Origin: Flavobacteriales bacterium
GTDB taxonomy: Bacteria; Bacteroidota; Bacteroidia; Flavobacteriales; Flavobacteriaceae
Direction of reading: 5' to 3'
Assembly (NCBI GenBank): GCA_026993355.1
Contig: JALWTX010000015.1
Location: forward strand, 114,980 to 178,979
DNA length: 64,000 nt
The notes under the pieces were generated by a model that had not been told where the DNA came from, ran no database searches, and saw only the letters and a program-made list of their open reading frames with translations. This document shows positions 17,869 to 27,171 of the stretch, one piece after another. Made by a program: the position numbers and the translations under genes. Each line of letters opens with the position of its first letter. Within the stretch, counting starts at the first letter, position 1.

Positions 17869-19331
17869 TATAAATTTATTTTTAAGATATGTCCCGGTTC
17901 TGTTACTTTGATATTTAACTCATCAACTGCTGCTGGTAATAAAATGGTTTCACCTTTTTCAAAATTTTGGCCATTTATGAGATATCTTCCTGCCGGGTTC
18001 ATTAAAATGACAAAACTATCCAGATGTTTCAAATCTATATTTAAATTTTTATCCAAGTTTATTTTCTCTATCTCAAAATAAGGTGTTTTGGTTTTTTCTT
18101 TTGTTTCTATACGCGGTTGTTTATTAAAATCAATGGCTTTTAGGGCCAATTCGGTATGAAGCTGTCGCGGCTTACCATCCAAACCTTTCCGGTTCCAATC
18201 AAAAATACGGTAGGTAATATCTGAGGTTTGTTGCACTTCGGCTAACAGAACGCCTTTTCCAATGGCATGGACTGTACCGGCAGGAATATAAATGGTATCA
18301 CCGGCTTTTACTTCTATTTGTTGCATTAACTCGTTTAATCTACCTTCTTCTAAGGCTGCCAAATAGCTCTTTTTATCTACCCCTTTCTTAAATCCTACAT
18401 AAATAACGCTGCCGTGATCCGCCTGAATAATATGCCATAATTCATTTTTACCAAAAGATTGATGCTCTTTTTGGGCCATAGCATCATCTGGATGAACTTG
18501 TATGGACAAATCATCTGCTGCATCAATGTATTTAATAAGCAGTGGAAAATTGTTTCCATATTTTTGGTAAACTTTTTTCCCTAAAATTTCTTCGGGAAAT
18601 TTTTGAATTAATTCTTGCAAATTGCCACCTTTAAAATAGCCTTGATTAATGATGGAATAGTTACCGGACACAGTTGAAATTTCCCAACTTTCACCGGTTT
18701 TGTCCGAAGGAATATCCTTGTTTAAAATACTTTTTAACTTATGGCCACCCCAAGGTTTTTCCTTAAAAATAGGTTTGAATTTAAGGGGGTGTTTTAAAAA
18801 ATGATGATTTAATTCTTGTTGCAAACGATTTAAGGAATTTTTAAAAATAATTTTAAACCATTCTGTATAAGATTGCGGATTTTTTTGCATATCGCGCCTT
18901 ATCTGTCCTAAATTTTCCCATTTGTACGCCATCACTTCATCAGAATTTAGAACCGGCTTATCATTGCTGAAACCAATCATTACATGATCGAGTTCGTGTT
19001 CTGTCAGGCCGTTGTCAAAAGGTGCTTTATAAATAAAATGAAAAACTTCCGTTAAATCAGCTTTTAAACCCATTTCTTCTAGCAAACGGCGTTTGCCGGC
19101 CTCAATATTTGTTTCGTTTTTTCGTTGATGACTACAAACTGTATTGGTCCACAATCCGGGAGAGTGATATTTGTGGGCAGCACGTTGTTGCATAAGCAAT
19201 TCGCCGCGATCATTAAAAATGAAAACAGAAAAAGCCCTATGCAAAAGCGCTTGTTCATGAGCTGCCATTTTAGGGGCATAACCCATCACTTCATCTTGTT
19301 TATTCACCAAAATAACTTGTTCTTCTTTCAT
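17868..19331 (-). CDS. Fusion of isopentenyl-diphosphate isomerase (type 1) and mannose-6-phosphate isomerase (type I)
   Basis: One uninterrupted 487-codon frame. Residues 1-172 are a complete Nudix-type IDI: VNKQDEVMG, LLHRAFSVFIFN, the catalytic Cys in WTNTVCSH (66), GKRRLLEEMGL Nudix helix and the catalytic Glu in TEHELDHV. From about 182 a complete phosphomannose isomerase begins at LKFKPIFKEKPWGG, with metal ligands in LSIQVHPDD, KNELWHI and IPAGTVHAIGKG. The join has almost no linker and no nearby ATG to start the second enzyme separately. IDI converts IPP to DMAPP for isoprenoids; PMI interconverts Man6P and Fru6P for GDP-sugar synthesis. Followed by mnmA with a one-base overlap. Confidence 0.92.
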   Translation of the reverse strand: MKEEQVILVNKQDEVMGYAPKMAAHEQALLHRAFSVFIFNDRGELLMQQRAAHKYHSPGLWTNTVCSHQRKNETNIEAGKRRLLEEMGLKADLTEVFHFIYKAPFDNGLTEHELDHVMIGFSNDKPVLNSDEVMAYKWENLGQIRRDMQKNPQSYTEWFKIIFKNSLNRLQQELNHHFLKHPLKFKPIFKEKPWGGHKLKSILNKDIPSDKTGESWEISTVSGNYSIINQGYFKGGNLQELIQKFPEEILGKKVYQKYGNNFPLLIKYIDAADDLSIQVHPDDAMAQKEHQSFGKNELWHIIQADHGSVIYVGFKKGVDKKSYLAALEEGRLNELMQQIEVKAGDTIYIPAGTVHAIGKGVLLAEVQQTSDITYRIFDWNRKGLDGKPRQLHTELALKAIDFNKQPRIETKEKTKTPYFEIEKINLDKNLNIDLKHLDSFVILMNPAGRYLINGQNFEKGETILLPAAVDELNIKVTEPGHILKINL

Positions 19332-19348
19332 ACAGAAAAATATTGGAG

Positions 19349-19356
19349 CAAAGATA
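19349..19356 (-). promoter_or_regulatory. -7 element for the isomerase fusion-mnmA unit
   Basis: Complement reads TATCTTTG; a TTTC lies 20 bases further upstream (complement of 19377-19380). The ATG is 17 bases downstream. Confidence 0.6.
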
Positions 19357-19387
19357 AAAATTAATTAAGTCTTATGGAAAAATTGTT

Positions 19388-19395
19388 TACTTTTG
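19388..19395 (+). promoter_or_regulatory. -7 element TACTTTTG for the DUF4395 gene
   Basis: Exact TAnnTTTG match; divergent from the fusion-gene promoter, the two being 31 bases apart. Predicted leader of about 65 bases before the ATG at 19468. Confidence 0.5.
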
Positions 19396-19467
19396 TAACA
19401 AAAATTACCGTTTATGGTGTCAGTTTGTAGGAACCCTGACGACTATTCAAACAAAACTAAAGATATT

Positions 19468-19950
19468 ATGAAACAAAAATTTTCATTTAGAGAACAACCT
19501 CTTCCTCACCAACGCATTGAAGTTTGTCCAACGTCGTTAGACCATGTAAATAAAAACTTGATAAAGGCATATAGCAGTATTGTTTTGATTGTCTTGATGT
19601 ATACTTTATTTACTGGACATTATTGGGCGATGTATTTGATCAGTTTAGATTTTTTAATCCGTGTTTTTGCCGGTATAAAATACAGTCCGCTTTGTAATTT
19701 TTTAACTGCCAGTTTAAAAATAACGCCTTTAAAACCGGTTTTGGTCAATGCAGCCAGCAAAAAAATTGCGGCAAAAGTAGGGTTAATCTTTGCTTTGGCG
19801 GTTTCTATTTTTCATTTAATGGGCTTTGAATTACTCAGTGACATATTTATTGATATGTTTGCTATTGCAATATCTTTAGATTTGTTTTTTAATTATTGTT
19901 TGGCTTGTAAAATGGAAAGCATGTATTTAACTTATTTTAAAAAGCATTAG
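19468..19950 (+). CDS. DUF4395 family integral membrane protein
   Basis: 160 residues from the ATG at 19468, which follows the promoter at a sensible distance. An earlier in-frame ATG at 19414 would add 18 unconserved residues. The FREQPLPHQRIEVCPTSLDHVNKN segment is polar; four hydrophobic helices follow (about 36-58, 108-130 and two shorter). The pattern and the SPLCNFL / CLACKMES cysteine pairs fit the DUF4395 family, whose role is unknown; it is often near rhodanese or thioredoxin genes, but not here. A hairpin terminator follows. Confidence 0.72.
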   Translation: MKQKFSFREQPLPHQRIEVCPTSLDHVNKNLIKAYSSIVLIVLMYTLFTGHYWAMYLISLDFLIRVFAGIKYSPLCNFLTASLKITPLKPVLVNAASKKIAAKVGLIFALAVSIFHLMGFELLSDIFIDMFAIAISLDLFFNYCLACKMESMYLTYFKKH

Positions 19951-19975
19951 TTTTTTATCGCTTTTAATGTAACTC

Positions 19976-20006
19976 AAGGGCGGTTGAAATTTTTCAACTG
20001 CCCTTT
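19976..20006 (+). terminator. Hairpin terminator after the DUF4395 gene
   Basis: Fourteen-base arms (19976-19989 and 19992-20005) with one G-U pair, 25 bases past the stop codon. Confidence 0.7.
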
Positions 20007-20171
20007 AATTTATCTACATAAGAAGCAGCATATTGTCCAAAAAAATATATTCATTTATAAGGTTATTGGCATAAGCTTGGTAATTAGTTTACTTACAAAA
20101 ATTATGGAGATATTTTGAATATTAAAAAAAAGCTAAACAACCAAATTCAATCATTTAGCTTTGTGAGGTTG

Positions 20172-20243
20172 TGCCCCTGCCAAGAATCGAACTTGGATCT
20201 ACGGTTTAGGAAACCGCTATTCTATCCATTGAACTACAGGGGC
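20172..20243 (-). tRNA. tRNA-Arg (anticodon CCU)
   Basis: The complement folds into a 72-base cloverleaf: acceptor GCCCCTG/CAGGGGC, D-arm GTTC...GAAT, anticodon stem GCGGT/ACCGT with loop TTCCTAA (anticodon CCT, reads AGG), T-stem CCAAG/CTTGG with loop TTCGATT, discriminator A. CCA is not encoded. Confidence 0.95.
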
Positions 20244-20288
20244 TTAATTTAAATTTGATTTAAATAAGAAAAAACCTAATTTTATAAG

Positions 20289-20322
20289 AGACCTACTAGG
20301 TTTTCGAAAACCTAGTAGGTCT
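20289..20322. repeat. Perfect 34-base palindrome, probable clpC terminator
   Basis: Two 17-base arms meet at TTTTC/GAAAA with no mismatch and contain CCTAGTAGGT. It lies between the tRNA and the 3' end of clpC, 48 bases past the clpC stop. Either a transcription terminator or a mobile short palindrome reused as one. Confidence 0.75.
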
Positions 20323-20369
20323 TTAAATAGTTATAGAAAAGTATTTATGTAATTTTAATTGTCAAAGTT

Positions 20370-22976
20370 TTAAACGCTTTCATTTTCGTCTTTCTTTGGC
20401 TGATCCGGTTTATTAGCCGGTTTTTCGACTTTAAAAAACAATTTATCATCTTTAGGGTTATAATCCATTAAAACGACATCGCCTTCGTTGACATGATCTT
20501 CTAATATTTCTTCCGCCAAAGCATCTTCTACATATTTTTGAATGGCACGATTTAGCGGACGGGCACCATATTGTTTATCATAACCTTTTTCGGCAATAAA
20601 ATCTTTGGCTTTGTCGGTCATTTTAAAATCATAGCCCAGTTCTTTGATGCGTTTATAAACCTTTTCAAGTTCTATATCGATAATTTTATGAATGTCTTCT
20701 TTTTTTAAGGCATTAAAGATGATAATATCATCAATACGGTTTAAAAATTCAGGTGCAAAAGTTTTTTTCAAGGCTTTTTCAATCACCCCTTTGGCATGTT
20801 CTTCTGCTTGTGACAACTTCGCACTGGTACCAAATCCAACGCCTTGTCCGAAATCTTTAAGCTGCCGCGCCCCAATATTTGAGGTTAAAATAATAACGGT
20901 ATTTCTAAAATCAACTTTGCGTCCCAAACTATCGGTGATAAAGCCCTCATCCAAAATTTGCAACAGCATATTAAAGATGTCGGGGTGCGCTTTTTCGATT
21001 TCATCAAATAAAATGACAGAATAAGGCTTACGGCGTACTTTTTCGGTTAATTGCCCACCTTCTTCATAGCCGACATATCCCGGAGGCGCCCCAATAAGGC
21101 GCGACAGAGCAAATTTCTCCATGTATTCACTCATATCAATACGGATCAGGGCATCGGTATTATCAAAAAGTTCTTTGGCTAAGACTTTAGCCAATTGGGT
21201 TTTGCCTACACCGGTTTGTCCTAAGAATATAAACGAACCAATAGGTTTATTCGGATCCTTTAATCCCAAACGATTCCGTTGAATGGCTTTCACCACTTTT
21301 TTAACCGCTTCATTTTGCCCAATCACTTTGGTTTTTAAAATGTTTGTTAAGTTTTTGAGCTTGGATGTTTCAGCTTGGGCAATACGGTTAACCGGAATAC
21401 CGGTCATCATCGAAACCACATCGGCCACTTCTTCTTCGCCTACGGTATGGCGCAGTTCTTTCATTTCGTCTTGCCATTTTTCTTGCGCTTTAAGTAATTC
21501 GCTTTCGACATATTTTTCGTCATCGCGATACTTGGCCGCCAATTCAAATTGTTGGGCTTTTACGGCTTCTTGCTTTTTATTTTTAACTTCTTCCAGTTTA
21601 TTTTCTAAGGACAGAATATATTCCGGAACGACTATATTTGTAATATGTACGCGCGAACCGGCTTCGTCCATGGCATCAATAGCTTTGTCCGGCAAATTAC
21701 GATCCGTCATATAACGGTTCGTCAGTTTGACGGCGGCTTCTATGGCTTCATCCGTAAAATTAACATTGTGATGACTTTCGTATTTATCTTTGATGTTGTG
21801 CAAAATCTGAATGGTTTCATCGACGCTGGTCGGTTCGACTAAAACCATTTGGAAACGACGTGCCAAAGCACCATCTTTTTCGATATACTGACGGTATTCA
21901 TCTAAGGTCGTGGCGCCAATTGTTTGTATTTCACCGCGTGCTAAGGCCGGTTTAAACATATTTGAGGCATCTAACGAGCCTTGTGCCCCTCCCGCACCGA
22001 CTATAGTATGAATTTCGTCAATAAACAAGATAACATCTTTGTTTTTGGTTAATTCATTCATCAGTGCTTTCATGCGTTCTTCAAATTGGCCACGGTATTT
22101 AGTGCCGGCCACTAAACTGGCCAAATCAAGGGCAATAACGCGTTTGTTAAACAAAACACGGGAAACTTTTTTTTGAACAATTCGTAAAGCCAAGCCTTCG
22201 ACAATGGCTGATTTACCCACACCCGGTTCGCCTATTAAGATGGGATTGTTCTTTTTACGGCGGCTTAATATTTGCGAAACGCGTTCTATTTCTTTTTGGC
22301 GTCCCACTACCGGATCCAATTTTCCTTCGGCTGCCAAACGGGTTAAATCCCTTCCAAAATTATCTAAAACAGGCGTTTTGGATTTTTGCTGTCTTTTTTT
22401 AGGAATGCCCATGCGACCACTTTGTTCCGCTGATTCGCCATCACCAAACGGATTGTCAGATTCATTTAAAGGAATGCCGTTAAACAAATCATCATTTCCG
22501 GGTGTTTCCGGTTTTTCATCTATGGGGTTGCCAAACATAAATTTGTAGGTTTCCTTTAAATCGTCATAATCAATGTCATACCGGTTAAAAATACGGGTTA
22601 CCGGATCGTCTTCGTTGTATAATATACTCATGAGCAAATGAGCAGTGTTTATTTCGTCTTCTTTAAATGATTTTGAGAGCAAATTGGATCGTTTTAAAGC
22701 ATTAGACGCTTGATGTGTCAAAGTAATAACCGACTTGTCTTGAACGGTCAGATTCGTTTCCGATTTGGCAGGAATCAATTGACGAATTTTCATCAACAAA
22801 CGTTCAAGCGGGGCATTGTATTCTTCTTTTAAGATGTTTAAAATTTTATTATCTTCAGCTTTTAATAAGGCATAAACCAAATGTTCGGTTCCGACAAATT
22901 TATTGCCGTTTTTATATGCTAAATCCCGGCTGTCCAGGATGATTTTTTTTAAGGTGTTTGAATATTTCTCTTCCAT
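20370..22976 (-). CDS. clpC: ATP-dependent Clp protease ATP-binding subunit ClpC
   Basis: 868-residue AAA+ unfoldase that feeds proteins to ClpP. N domain at 1-145 (two repeats, [12 protein letters not shown]), first AAA module with [15 protein letters not shown] and [10 protein letters not shown], a UVR-like middle segment ([23 protein letters not shown]), second AAA module with [19 protein letters not shown] and [13 protein letters not shown], then the C-terminal D2-small domain. The tail is charged ([13 protein letters not shown]). No ctsR or mcsA/B neighbours as in Firmicutes. Upstream 349 bases separate it from the divergent parA. Confidence 0.95.
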   Translation of the reverse strand: MEEKYSNTLKKIILDSRDLAYKNGNKFVGTEHLVYALLKAEDNKILNILKEEYNAPLERLLMKIRQLIPAKSETNLTVQDKSVITLTHQASNALKRSNLLSKSFKEDEINTAHLLMSILYNEDDPVTRIFNRYDIDYDDLKETYKFMFGNPIDEKPETPGNDDLFNGIPLNESDNPFGDGESAEQSGRMGIPKKRQQKSKTPVLDNFGRDLTRLAAEGKLDPVVGRQKEIERVSQILSRRKKNNPILIGEPGVGKSAIVEGLALRIVQKKVSRVLFNKRVIALDLASLVAGTKYRGQFEERMKALMNELTKNKDVILFIDEIHTIVGAGGAQGSLDASNMFKPALARGEIQTIGATTLDEYRQYIEKDGALARRFQMVLVEPTSVDETIQILHNIKDKYESHHNVNFTDEAIEAAVKLTNRYMTDRNLPDKAIDAMDEAGSRVHITNIVVPEYILSLENKLEEVKNKKQEAVKAQQFELAAKYRDDEKYVESELLKAQEKWQDEMKELRHTVGEEEVADVVSMMTGIPVNRIAQAETSKLKNLTNILKTKVIGQNEAVKKVVKAIQRNRLGLKDPNKPIGSFIFLGQTGVGKTQLAKVLAKELFDNTDALIRIDMSEYMEKFALSRLIGAPPGYVGYEEGGQLTEKVRRKPYSVILFDEIEKAHPDIFNMLLQILDEGFITDSLGRKVDFRNTVIILTSNIGARQLKDFGQGVGFGTSAKLSQAEEHAKGVIEKALKKTFAPEFLNRIDDIIIFNALKKEDIHKIIDIELEKVYKRIKELGYDFKMTDKAKDFIAEKGYDKQYGARPLNRAIQKYVEDALAEEILEDHVNEGDVVLMDYNPKDDKLFFKVEKPANKPDQPKKDENESV

Positions 22977-23325
22977 AAGGCATCAAAAATTTATAGTTGT
23001 AAAAATAAGAATATTTTTGAATAGTTGCTGTTAATAAATATTTAAAGTTTCTAAATATAAATTTATCGTAGCAGTATCGATGCTTTAAGCAAAAATGGTG
23101 CCGTAGTCTATTGTTAATAAGGGGTGTAAAAAGCATGCTAGTTAAAAAGGTGTTTAAATTTCTTTTTTTGAATTTTATCCTTCAGCGTGTTTAAAAATTC
23201 ATATTTTAATTAGCAACCTGTTGATAGTCATATTATCAATATAAAAATAGTGTTAAATAAAATGCTGCGATTTATACTTAAAGATTTATTTTGTATTTTT
23301 ACATTTCAAAAAATTAAGTTTTTAA
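22977..23325. other. Divergent intergenic region between clpC and parA
   Basis: 349 AT-rich bases containing the promoters of both flanking genes. On the parA side TATTTTTA at 23294-23301 is a one-mismatch -7 element, 25 bases before the ATG. No gene, RNA or repeat that I can support; a 74-codon minus-strand frame here overlaps clpC and has no coding character. Confidence 0.5.
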
Positions 23326-24111
23326 ATGGGAAAAGTTATCGCTATAGCCAATCAGAAAGGAGGAGTGGGAAAAACCACGACAGCTGTCAATTTGGCAGCC
23401 GCTTTGGGGGTATTAGAAAAGAAAGTTTTATTAATTGATGCAGATCCGCAAGCCAATGCGTCGTCCGGTTTAGGTGTTGATATAGAAGAAGCACCTGCCG
23501 GTACTTATGAATTGTTGGAACATGAAGCCGAGGCCAAAGAAACCATTATAAAAACCGGTACACCTAATTTGGATTTGATTCCTTCACACATTGATTTGGT
23601 TGGGGTAGAAGTAGAATTGGTTAACAAACCCAAACGTGAATTTATGCTAAAAGAGGCGATTAAAGACATTAAAGATGAGTATGATTATGTTTTAATTGAC
23701 TGTGCGCCTTCTTTAGGCTTGATTACTTTAAATGCTTTAACTGCTGCCGATTCGGTTATTGTGCCTATTCAATGTGAGTATTTTGCTTTGGAAGGATTAG
23801 GTAAATTATTAAATACCATCAAGAATGTGCAACAAATACACAATCCGGACTTAACGATTGAAGGCTTATTATTGACCATGTATGATGCGCGTTTAAAATT
23901 GTCTAATCAGGTAGTGGACGAAGTCAAGAAACATTTTGGTGATATGGTTTTTGATACCGTTATACAACGAAATGTCCGCTTGAGTGAAGCGCCCAGTTTT
24001 GGTGAAAGTATTTTGGAATATGATGCCACCAGTAAAGGTGCGGTTAATTATTTGAATTTGGCAGATGAATTGATCAAAAAAAATAGTGAACAAAACGAAG
24101 AAGTAGAATAG
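23326..24111 (+). CDS. parA: Chromosome-partitioning ATPase ParA
   Basis: 261 residues of the Soj/ParA family. Deviant Walker A KGGVGKTTTAVNLA near residue 10, Walker A' LLIDADPQANASS, Walker B YVLIDCAPSLG, and VPIQCEYFALEGL. ParA drives segregation of the chromosomal origin together with ParB. Two bases separate it from parB. Its presence with parB suggests a chromosomal partition locus; no parS site is obvious nearby by eye. Confidence 0.95.
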   Translation: MGKVIAIANQKGGVGKTTTAVNLAAALGVLEKKVLLIDADPQANASSGLGVDIEEAPAGTYELLEHEAEAKETIIKTGTPNLDLIPSHIDLVGVEVELVNKPKREFMLKEAIKDIKDEYDYVLIDCAPSLGLITLNALTAADSVIVPIQCEYFALEGLGKLLNTIKNVQQIHNPDLTIEGLLLTMYDARLKLSNQVVDEVKKHFGDMVFDTVIQRNVRLSEAPSFGESILEYDATSKGAVNYLNLADELIKKNSEQNEEVE

Positions 24112-24113
24112 TT

Positions 24114-24998
24114 ATGGCAAAATCTGTTAAGAAAAAACGATTGGGTAGAGGTTTGTCTGCCATTTTAAATAATGAAGAAATTAAGTCGGCTGACGATAAA
24201 GGTGCAGAATCGGTTGTTGGTAGTATTATCGAAATACCGCTGGACCAAATCTCAACCAATCCACATCAACCACGTACCCAATTTGACCAAGAAGCCATTG
24301 AAGAATTGTCGGCGTCTATCAAGCAATTGGGCGTGATACAACCTATCACCGTTCGAAAAAACGGACAAAAATTTGATTTAATATCGGGTGAACGGCGGTT
24401 GCGTGCTTCTAAATTAGCCGGTTTAGAAACCATTCCGGCTTTCGTCCGTTTGGCCGATGACCGTGAGATGTTAGAAATGGCTTTGGTCGAAAATATCCAA
24501 CGTGAAGATTTAGACCCCATTGAAGTGGCATTGTCTTTTCAAGCCATGATCGATCAACTCAATTTGACCCAAGATGAAATGAGTAAACGCGTCGGAAAAA
24601 AACGCTCTACCATTACCAATTATTTGCGTTTGCTCAAATTGGATCCTATTATCCAAACCGGTATTAGAGATGGTTTTATCAGTATGGGACATGGACGGGC
24701 TTTGATCAATATTGAAGACAATAAAGTGCAATTGGAATTTTATGAAAAAATTATAAAAGACAATTTATCGGTCCGTCAAACTGAAGAGTTAGTTAAAAAA
24801 TTCAGGGAAGGAAAAATTTTGAGTATCAAACCCGGGAAAAAAGTGATACCTGAACAAATCAGACATTTAGAACAGGATTTGTCGCAACTGTTAGGTAAAA
24901 GAGTAAAAATAAGCTTTTCGGACAAAGGCAATGGAAAGATTTCCATTCCATTTGCATCGGCAGAAGAACTGGAACAACTTAAAAAACGTTTGCAATAA
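24114..24998 (+). CDS. parB: Chromosome-partitioning protein ParB
   Basis: 294 residues. Starts with the basic MAKSVKKKRLGRGLSAIL typical of chromosomal ParB; the CTPase domain has NPHQPRTQFD and LISGERRLRASKLAG; the helix-turn-helix is LTQDEMSKRVGKKRSTITNYLRL (about 150-175); the C-terminal dimer domain follows. Its TAA stop overlaps the apparent ATA start of the DUF5683 gene (ATAA). Confidence 0.95.
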   Translation: MAKSVKKKRLGRGLSAILNNEEIKSADDKGAESVVGSIIEIPLDQISTNPHQPRTQFDQEAIEELSASIKQLGVIQPITVRKNGQKFDLISGERRLRASKLAGLETIPAFVRLADDREMLEMALVENIQREDLDPIEVALSFQAMIDQLNLTQDEMSKRVGKKRSTITNYLRLLKLDPIIQTGIRDGFISMGHGRALINIEDNKVQLEFYEKIIKDNLSVRQTEELVKKFREGKILSIKPGKKVIPEQIRHLEQDLSQLLGKRVKISFSDKGNGKISIPFASAEELEQLKKRLQ

Positions 24999-25567
24999 AA
25001 ACAACACCGTTCATACTATTTTTAACGCTCTTTTTAGTCAGTATAGCTGCCCAAAGTCAACAGGACACGCTAAAGGTCAAGCTTAAGGATAGTTTGACTA
25101 CCGGAGTCCGTGAGCAATTAAAAACCAATGAAATAAATATTTTAGCACCGGCTAAAGCAGCGTTTTATTCGGCTGTTTTACCCGGTTTGGGTCAGGCTTA
25201 TAACCGGCAATATTGGAAAATTCCCCTTATTTACGGTGCTATTGGTGCGGGTGTTTATTTTTACAGACAAAATAACCGTTATTATCAAGATTTCAGGCAG
25301 GCTTACTTTAAGCGTTTGAATGGTTTGCCCGATCAGTACCCACAATATACAGATGATGTTTTGATAACAGCCCAAAAATACTATCGCCGTCAACGGGATA
25401 CCGCTTTGCTTTTAACAGTTTTAACTTATGTTTTAAATATCATTGATGCAAATGTCAGTGCCCATTTAAAGCAATGGAATGTTAATGATGACTTAAGTTT
25501 TAAAACGGTTCAAATGCCTGTGGGAAGACAAAGCGGACTGGGTTTGCAAATGACCTTGAAGTTTTAA
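24995..25567 (+). CDS. DUF5683 exported/membrane protein with a non-canonical ATA start
   Basis: The frame encodes a good signal peptide (IKTTPFILFLTLFLVSIAAQ) beginning at the ATA at 24995, which overlaps the parB stop. Between an in-frame stop at 24980 and the TTG at 25094 there is no ATG, GTG or TTG. The downstream TTG would remove the signal peptide. The conserved part contains AAFYSAVLPGLGQAYNRQYWKIPLIYG, the glycine-rich hallmark of DUF5683, and two hydrophobic segments. 190 residues if ATA is used. In flavobacteria this gene usually follows parB, so identity is firm even though initiation is odd. Function unknown. Confidence 0.75.
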   Translation: MKTTPFILFLTLFLVSIAAQSQQDTLKVKLKDSLTTGVREQLKTNEINILAPAKAAFYSAVLPGLGQAYNRQYWKIPLIYGAIGAGVYFYRQNNRYYQDFRQAYFKRLNGLPDQYPQYTDDVLITAQKYYRRQRDTALLLTVLTYVLNIIDANVSAHLKQWNVNDDLSFKTVQMPVGRQSGLGLQMTLKF

Positions 25568-25575
25568 TACCTTTG
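25543..25575 (+). promoter_or_regulatory. Promoter for lepB
   Basis: TTTG (25543-25546), 21 bases, TACCTTTG (25568-25575): a full match to the Bacteroidota consensus, lying over the 3' end of the DUF5683 gene. Transcript start near 25582. Confidence 0.7.
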
Positions 25576-25605
25576 TAAAGAATAATTTTAAAAAAATCTA
25601 ATTAT

Positions 25606-27168
25606 ATGACACTCATGCAATGGCTCATCTTTTTTATTATCATGAACATCGTTCATGGTTTGGCCACTTATAAATTTTATGTCAAAGCAGGGAAGAAAGC
25701 TTGGCAAGCTTTTGTCCCTTTTCTCAATATTTATGTATTAATGGATATTATTAACCGGCCCAAATGGTGGGCTGTTTTTGTTTATATTCCCATTGTCAAT
25801 TTATTAATGATACCGGTTTTATGGGTGCAATTACTAAAAGTATTTGGCAAAAACAGTTCTAAAGATTTATGGTTAGCTATTTTGACCTTGGGTTTATATT
25901 TAGCTTATCTTAATTATTTTGAGATAGACCGCTTAACCTATCATCCGATACATAAAAATGACAAAGAAACTTTATTGGGCTCCTTGGTGTTTGCTATTAT
26001 TGCTGCCACTATTGTCCATACTTATTTTATGCAACCCTACACCATCCCGACGGCTTCGCTGGAAAAATCTTTACTCATCGGCGATTATTTGTTGGTGAGC
26101 AAATATCATTATGGAGCACGTCCGCCTATGACAACTTTGGCTGTTCCGATGGTTCATGATACCTTGCCGGTATTGAAAACACGTTCTTATTTTAAACTTC
26201 CGCAATTGCCCTATATGCGTTTTCCGGGACTCAAAAAAATACAGCGTAATGATATTGTAGTGTTTAACTGGCCGGCCGATACGGTCAAATACTTTTTTCA
26301 GAAAGATGTGGCCCAATATAAGCCAATCGATAAAAAGTCGCATTATGTGAAACGTTGTGTTGCTGTTGCCGGTGATTCTTTACAACTAAAAAATGGTATT
26401 TTATATGTCAATGGTAAAAAAGTCCGCTATCCCGACCGAGCCAAATTGCAACATCTTTATACAGTAAAAACCAAAGACAGTATGGATTTTACCCGTCCGA
26501 CTTTATTGCGCTTAATCAATAATTATCATATTAAAGAAATTTACCCTACCCAAAAGAAAGGGACTTATTTGATGAATCTGACCGATGATAAATTACGGGT
26601 GGTTAAAAATCTGTCCAATATCGATACCATTAGTTTATATAATACCGGCAAAGGCGAAATGTACGGTGGACACAAAGACTGGGATATTAATAATTTTGGT
26701 CCCATCTATATTCCTAAAAAAGGCGATACTTTAAAGTTGAACAAAGAAACCTATCCTTTTTATAAGTGGATTATAGCCCGTTATGATGACCATAATGCCA
26801 AACACCAATTAAATCAGCACGATGTCCGGTTAAAAGGAAACGATGTTTATATCGATGGTAAACTTGCCAAAACCTATAAAGTCAAACAAGATTATTATTG
26901 GATGATGGGCGACAACCGCAGTGAATCTGAAGATTCGCGTTTTTGGGGCTATGTCCCTTTTGACCACGTGGTGGGGACACCGGTCTTTATTTTTATGAGC
27001 ATTGATAATGATCCGCATAAAAAATTCTTAGACAAAATTCGCTGGAATCGTGTCTTTACCACCGTCAACGGTCCGGGTAAACGGGTTTCTTATTTGTGGC
27101 CTTTTATCGGTTTGATTGTTTTATACTATGCCGGTATGAAATGGTGGAAAAAATCTAAAAACAAGTAA
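25606..27168 (+). CDS. lepB: Signal peptidase I
   Basis: 520 residues, much longer than the enterobacterial enzyme but usual for Bacteroidota. An N-terminal membrane extension (several hydrophobic helices, 1-115) precedes the catalytic domain. The nucleophile Ser is in YTIPTASLEKSLLIGDYLLV (about 150); the general-base Lys is in YVKRCVAVAGDSL (about 248); the last conserved box is MGDNRSESEDSRFWGYVP (about 430). A further membrane helix ends the protein. Between boxes is a ~130-residue insertion typical of this phylum. It removes signal peptides from Sec-exported proteins, including the many in this window. Confidence 0.94.
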   Translation: MTLMQWLIFFIIMNIVHGLATYKFYVKAGKKAWQAFVPFLNIYVLMDIINRPKWWAVFVYIPIVNLLMIPVLWVQLLKVFGKNSSKDLWLAILTLGLYLAYLNYFEIDRLTYHPIHKNDKETLLGSLVFAIIAATIVHTYFMQPYTIPTASLEKSLLIGDYLLVSKYHYGARPPMTTLAVPMVHDTLPVLKTRSYFKLPQLPYMRFPGLKKIQRNDIVVFNWPADTVKYFFQKDVAQYKPIDKKSHYVKRCVAVAGDSLQLKNGILYVNGKKVRYPDRAKLQHLYTVKTKDSMDFTRPTLLRLINNYHIKEIYPTQKKGTYLMNLTDDKLRVVKNLSNIDTISLYNTGKGEMYGGHKDWDINNFGPIYIPKKGDTLKLNKETYPFYKWIIARYDDHNAKHQLNQHDVRLKGNDVYIDGKLAKTYKVKQDYYWMMGDNRSESEDSRFWGYVPFDHVVGTPVFIFMSIDNDPHKKFLDKIRWNRVFTTVNGPGKRVSYLWPFIGLIVLYYAGMKWWKKSKNK

Positions 27169-27171
27169 GTT

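Noticed and set aside
17868..19331. Two genes split by a frameshift rather than a fusion
   Set aside because: The frame is continuous, both halves are complete, and no ATG exists near the second half; kept only as a test to run.
22912..23136. 74-codon minus-strand frame before clpC
   Set aside because: Overlaps the clpC start and has no coding character; the region is a divergent promoter spacer.
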